15,915 nucleotides of DNA from Zetaproteobacteria bacterium. Its GTDB lineage: Bacteria; Pseudomonadota; Zetaproteobacteria; Mariprofundales; Mariprofundaceae. Both the position numbers and the translations under genes were made by a program. The DNA is taken from positions 1-15,915 of the forward strand of contig JAJRTX010000176.1 in NCBI GenBank assembly GCA_021545665.1, in the 5' to 3' direction. Within the stretch, counting starts at the first letter, position 1; the number at the start of each line of letters is the position of its first letter. Below the pieces are notes generated by a model. It had not been told where the DNA came from, did no database searches, and saw nothing but the letters and a program-made list of their open reading frames with translations. This document shows, piece by piece, positions 14,333-15,915 of this stretch.

Positions 14333-15091
14333 TTATAACTTGTCTTCTTCAATACGAATAAAGTAATTTCTGTTTTTCTGGTTAAGCTTGTCTACTTCCT
14401 GCAGCACGCTCATGAAAAATACAAAATCATCATGATTATATTTTACTTCAACATTTTTCACATACTTGAACCCTGACATATTGATGCATGCGGTAGCTTC
14501 GTAGTTTCCTGTGATAATCATGGAGATGATATCTTCAAATTTTCGCGAACCTTTCGCAATAGCGAAAATTGCAGCACCATAGCTGGCAACAATAAAGTTA
14601 GCCATCTTGATACCCGTTATTGTCTTTTTTGAAAACGGGTTCTTTTTCATCCCGGGAATGCGTGTCGTTGCATAATTAGTAAAGACACCGCCTAACAAAC
14701 GACCAATTGCCCCCGCTTTATCTGAGCTCAGTTTGTTTTTAGCGTAAAACTCAATAACCTGTAATGTTTTGTCAAAGTTATTGATCGCTTCATTTAAGAT
14801 TACACCCAGTATATTTTGTCTTAGTTGAGCAACCATTCTTTGTTTCTTGCCAAAATAGCCCAGCAACATAGCCGCATGAATGTGATTTGTCCACCAGGTC
14901 GTAGGGTAACTAAGAAAGCCATCACTAAAGCGTGTTAATGCGCCGGGGCATGATGTAATCTCAACTTTTGCATTACCATACCGACCAACTGTACTAATGA
15001 CTACATTCGGGTTTTCGGCGTTAAGTGTCGGGTGATTGATCAGAAAGTCTGCAACGGGCTTGGTATTCTGGTTAATTATTTCAATTTCCAT
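14333..15091 (-). CDS. Unknown protein, first gene of a three-gene operon
   Basis: A 252-aa protein of no family I recognise. It has a polar N-terminal part (1-60), WWTNHIHAAMLLGYFGKK (66-83), a Gly-rich stretch GAIGRLLGGVFTNYATTRIPG (about 127-147), and a hydrophobic segment at 163-179 (MANFIVASYGAAIFAIA) that may insert into a membrane. The C-terminus (about 205-250) is charged and helical. I chose ATG 15089-15091; a TTG 13 codons earlier (15130) is possible, and neither has a strong ribosome binding site. It is followed after 2 nt by the zinc-ribbon membrane protein. Confidence 0.6.
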   Translation of the reverse strand: MEIEIINQNTKPVADFLINHPTLNAENPNVVISTVGRYGNAKVEITSCPGALTRFSDGFLSYPTTWWTNHIHAAMLLGYFGKKQRMVAQLRQNILGVILNEAINNFDKTLQVIEFYAKNKLSSDKAGAIGRLLGGVFTNYATTRIPGMKKNPFSKKTITGIKMANFIVASYGAAIFAIAKGSRKFEDIISMIITGNYEATACINMSGFKYVKNVEVKYNHDDFVFFMSVLQEVDKLNQKNRNYFIRIEEDKL

Positions 15092-15179
15092 ATTAGCGAT
15101 CCATCCATGTATACATTCCAGTAGCTTCAAGATTACTCACATGATTTAACTGAGTCAACAGAGAAAACGTGTATTCCGT

Positions 15180-15369
15180 CAGGTTATAGCCTGAGAAAGT
15201 CGGCTACACCATGAATTGCATAACCAGGCATCGCTTTAGCGATGACCGATTGGTACATAAATATAATATGACACAACCATTTTTCGCAGCAAAGCTGCTT
15301 GCTGCCGGAGCGAAGCGTAGGTATACCTAATGAAGCCCGCAAGGATTCCAGGTGCAAACGTTCCCTTTT
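15180..15369. other. Boundary-like intergenic region related to the tRNA-scar locus
   Basis: This gene-free stretch carries diverged versions of pieces found at 10457-10603: the palindrome CAGGTTATAGCCTG (15180-15193), and a hairpin CATCGC-TTTA-GCGATG (15229-15244) followed by GACCGATTGGTACATAAATA, which resembles the sequence after the terminator stem at 10478-10504. No tRNA piece is present here. A second palindromic word (CAGCAAAGCTGCTTGCTG) lies at 15291-15308. Together with the 60-bp repeat that follows, it looks like a decayed second attachment-type boundary. Confidence 0.5.
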
Positions 15370-15428
15370 GATATGTCGCATTAGCACATTTTGGGCACAT
15401 AAGAATATACGGGGAAAATTACACTCGA
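15370..15428. repeat. 60-bp direct repeat, copy 2 (of 10643-10703)
   Basis: GATATGTCGCATTAGCACAT, TTGGGCACATAAGAATAT and CACTCGACAT, matching the copy next to the tRNA-Arg scar in the same orientation. It lies just upstream of the AbiEi-like gene. Confidence 0.7.
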
Positions 15429-15431
15429 CAT

Positions 15432-15467
15432 AATAACCTATTAATGATACAACTCAATAGCCTATTA
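15432..15467 (+). promoter_or_regulatory. Direct-repeat operator candidate before the AbiEi-like gene
   Basis: AATAACCTATTA (15432-15443) and AATAGCCTATTA (15456-15467) are repeated 24 bp apart, about two helical turns, 40-75 bp before the start codon. The same-face spacing suggests a regulator binding site, possibly for the product of the gene itself if it is an AbiEi-type autoregulator. Confidence 0.45.
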
Positions 15468-15505
15468 TTAGCACGCCGTAAAAACCGATGAAGAGAACAT
15501 AGAAC

Positions 15506-15915
15506 ATGGCCGCTCCGTCAGAAAAACTGGCCCGATCGCTTGAAGCTTTGAAATCGCTTCAGGATCGTGGCGTGGTCGCTATCCGTTCAAGCGACCTGGG
15601 GCGTCTCGACCGGGAACGTCTTGTTAAGAACGGTTTTCTGCAATCTGTCATGAAGGGATGGTACATCCCTTCCCGTCCTGATGAGGTGGCCGATGAAAGC
15701 ACAGCCTGGTATGCCTCATTCTGGGATTTTTGCGGCTCATATCTGAACGAGCGTTTTGGCACCGACTGGTGCCTGTCACCTGAACAGTCCCTGCTATTGC
15801 ATGCCGGAAACCGAACCGTGCCGCACCAGCTATTGGTCCGCTCACCAAAAGGTGATAACAAGATCACAGCACTCCCGCATGACACATCACTCTTGACTGT
15901 CCGCTACAACATGCC
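15506..15915 (+). CDS. AbiEi-like / 'cell filamentation Fic'-group protein, N-terminal part (cut by right edge)
   Basis: The first 136 codons of a longer protein. The N-terminal 1-55 region (SEKLARSLEALKSLQDRGVV, then RSSDLGRLDRERLVKNGFLQ, then VMKGWYIPSRP) is a winged helix-turn-helix of the type found in AbiEi-like antitoxins. It is followed by STAWYASFWDFC, CLSPEQSLLLHAG and LLVRSPKGDNKITALPH. I recall this combination in proteins annotated as cell filamentation/Fic proteins of about 500 aa; no Fic motif (HPFx[D/E]GNGR) is in the visible part, so the Fic label cannot be confirmed. The ATG at 15506-15508 has AAGAGA upstream. It may be part of a toxin-antitoxin or abortive infection module. 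Confidence 0.7.
   Translation, partial: MAAPSEKLARSLEALKSLQDRGVVAIRSSDLGRLDRERLVKNGFLQSVMKGWYIPSRPDEVADESTAWYASFWDFCGSYLNERFGTDWCLSPEQSLLLHAGNRTVPHQLLVRSPKGDNKITALPHDTSLLTVRYNM

Noticed and set aside
15184..15387. 67-codon minus-strand open frame with MYQSVIAKAM, similar to part of the frame at 10293-10703
   Set aside because: The similarity reflects duplicated non-coding boundary DNA, not a conserved protein; the frames differ elsewhere.

Overview
The window looks like a chromosome segment of a proteobacterium, most likely a gammaproteobacterium. The basis is the protein families (transaldolase, a stand-alone FMN-binding glutamate synthase-like protein, HipBA, Xre-RES), AGGA/GGAG-type ribosome binding sites, and a tRNA-Arg(ACG) 3' half that is close to the E. 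coli form. The species cannot be named from this sequence. There are no rRNA genes, no intact tRNA and no CRISPR array.

Layout. (1) 1-3262 is ordinary chromosome: the 5' end of a transaldolase gene (minus strand, running off the left edge), a membrane-anchored FMN/Fe-S glutamate synthase-like oxidoreductase, and an APC-like transporter. (2) 3449-4848 holds a complete Xre-RES type II toxin-antitoxin pair with a candidate promoter, followed by a dead remnant of a REP-associated (HUH, IS200-like) transposase. (3) 5151-7010 is a galactose oxidase/glyoxal oxidase-like copper radical oxidase that keeps all active-site residues but shows no signal peptide. (4) 7507-8142 is a lipoprotein. (5) 8143-8700 is a patchwork: a 14-bp tandem repeat, a 21-bp perfect inverted repeat, a truncated copy of the metallophosphoesterase gene found intact at 12401-13144, and a MITE-like palindromic repeat. 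(6) 8756-10136 holds two unrecognised minus-strand genes (one with a membrane segment, one a three-helix membrane protein) and a small secreted protein. (7) 10295-10703 contains a second copy of the palindromic repeat, a terminator, a 47-nt 3' fragment of tRNA-Arg(ACG) and a 60-bp sequence that recurs at 15370-15428. I read this as the edge of an integrated element. (8) 10707-15091 lies between the two 60-bp repeats and contains hipBA with a clear operator/promoter, the metallophosphoesterase, and a three-gene operon (unknown protein, zinc-ribbon membrane protein, secreted Sel1-repeat protein). (9) From 15506 a protein of the AbiEi-like / 'cell filamentation Fic' group starts and runs off the right edge.

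How the parts relate. The first 3.3 kb looks like core metabolism. From about 3.4 kb onward the window is accessory DNA: two complete toxin-antitoxin modules, a probable third regulatory or abortive-infection gene, transposase debris, duplicated segments and a tRNA-derived attachment scar. The best candidates for something undescribed are the cassette bounded by the two related 60-bp repeats, and the two unrecognised gene pairs (about 222 aa plus 95 aa, and about 252 aa plus 95 aa), each a larger protein followed directly by a small membrane protein.
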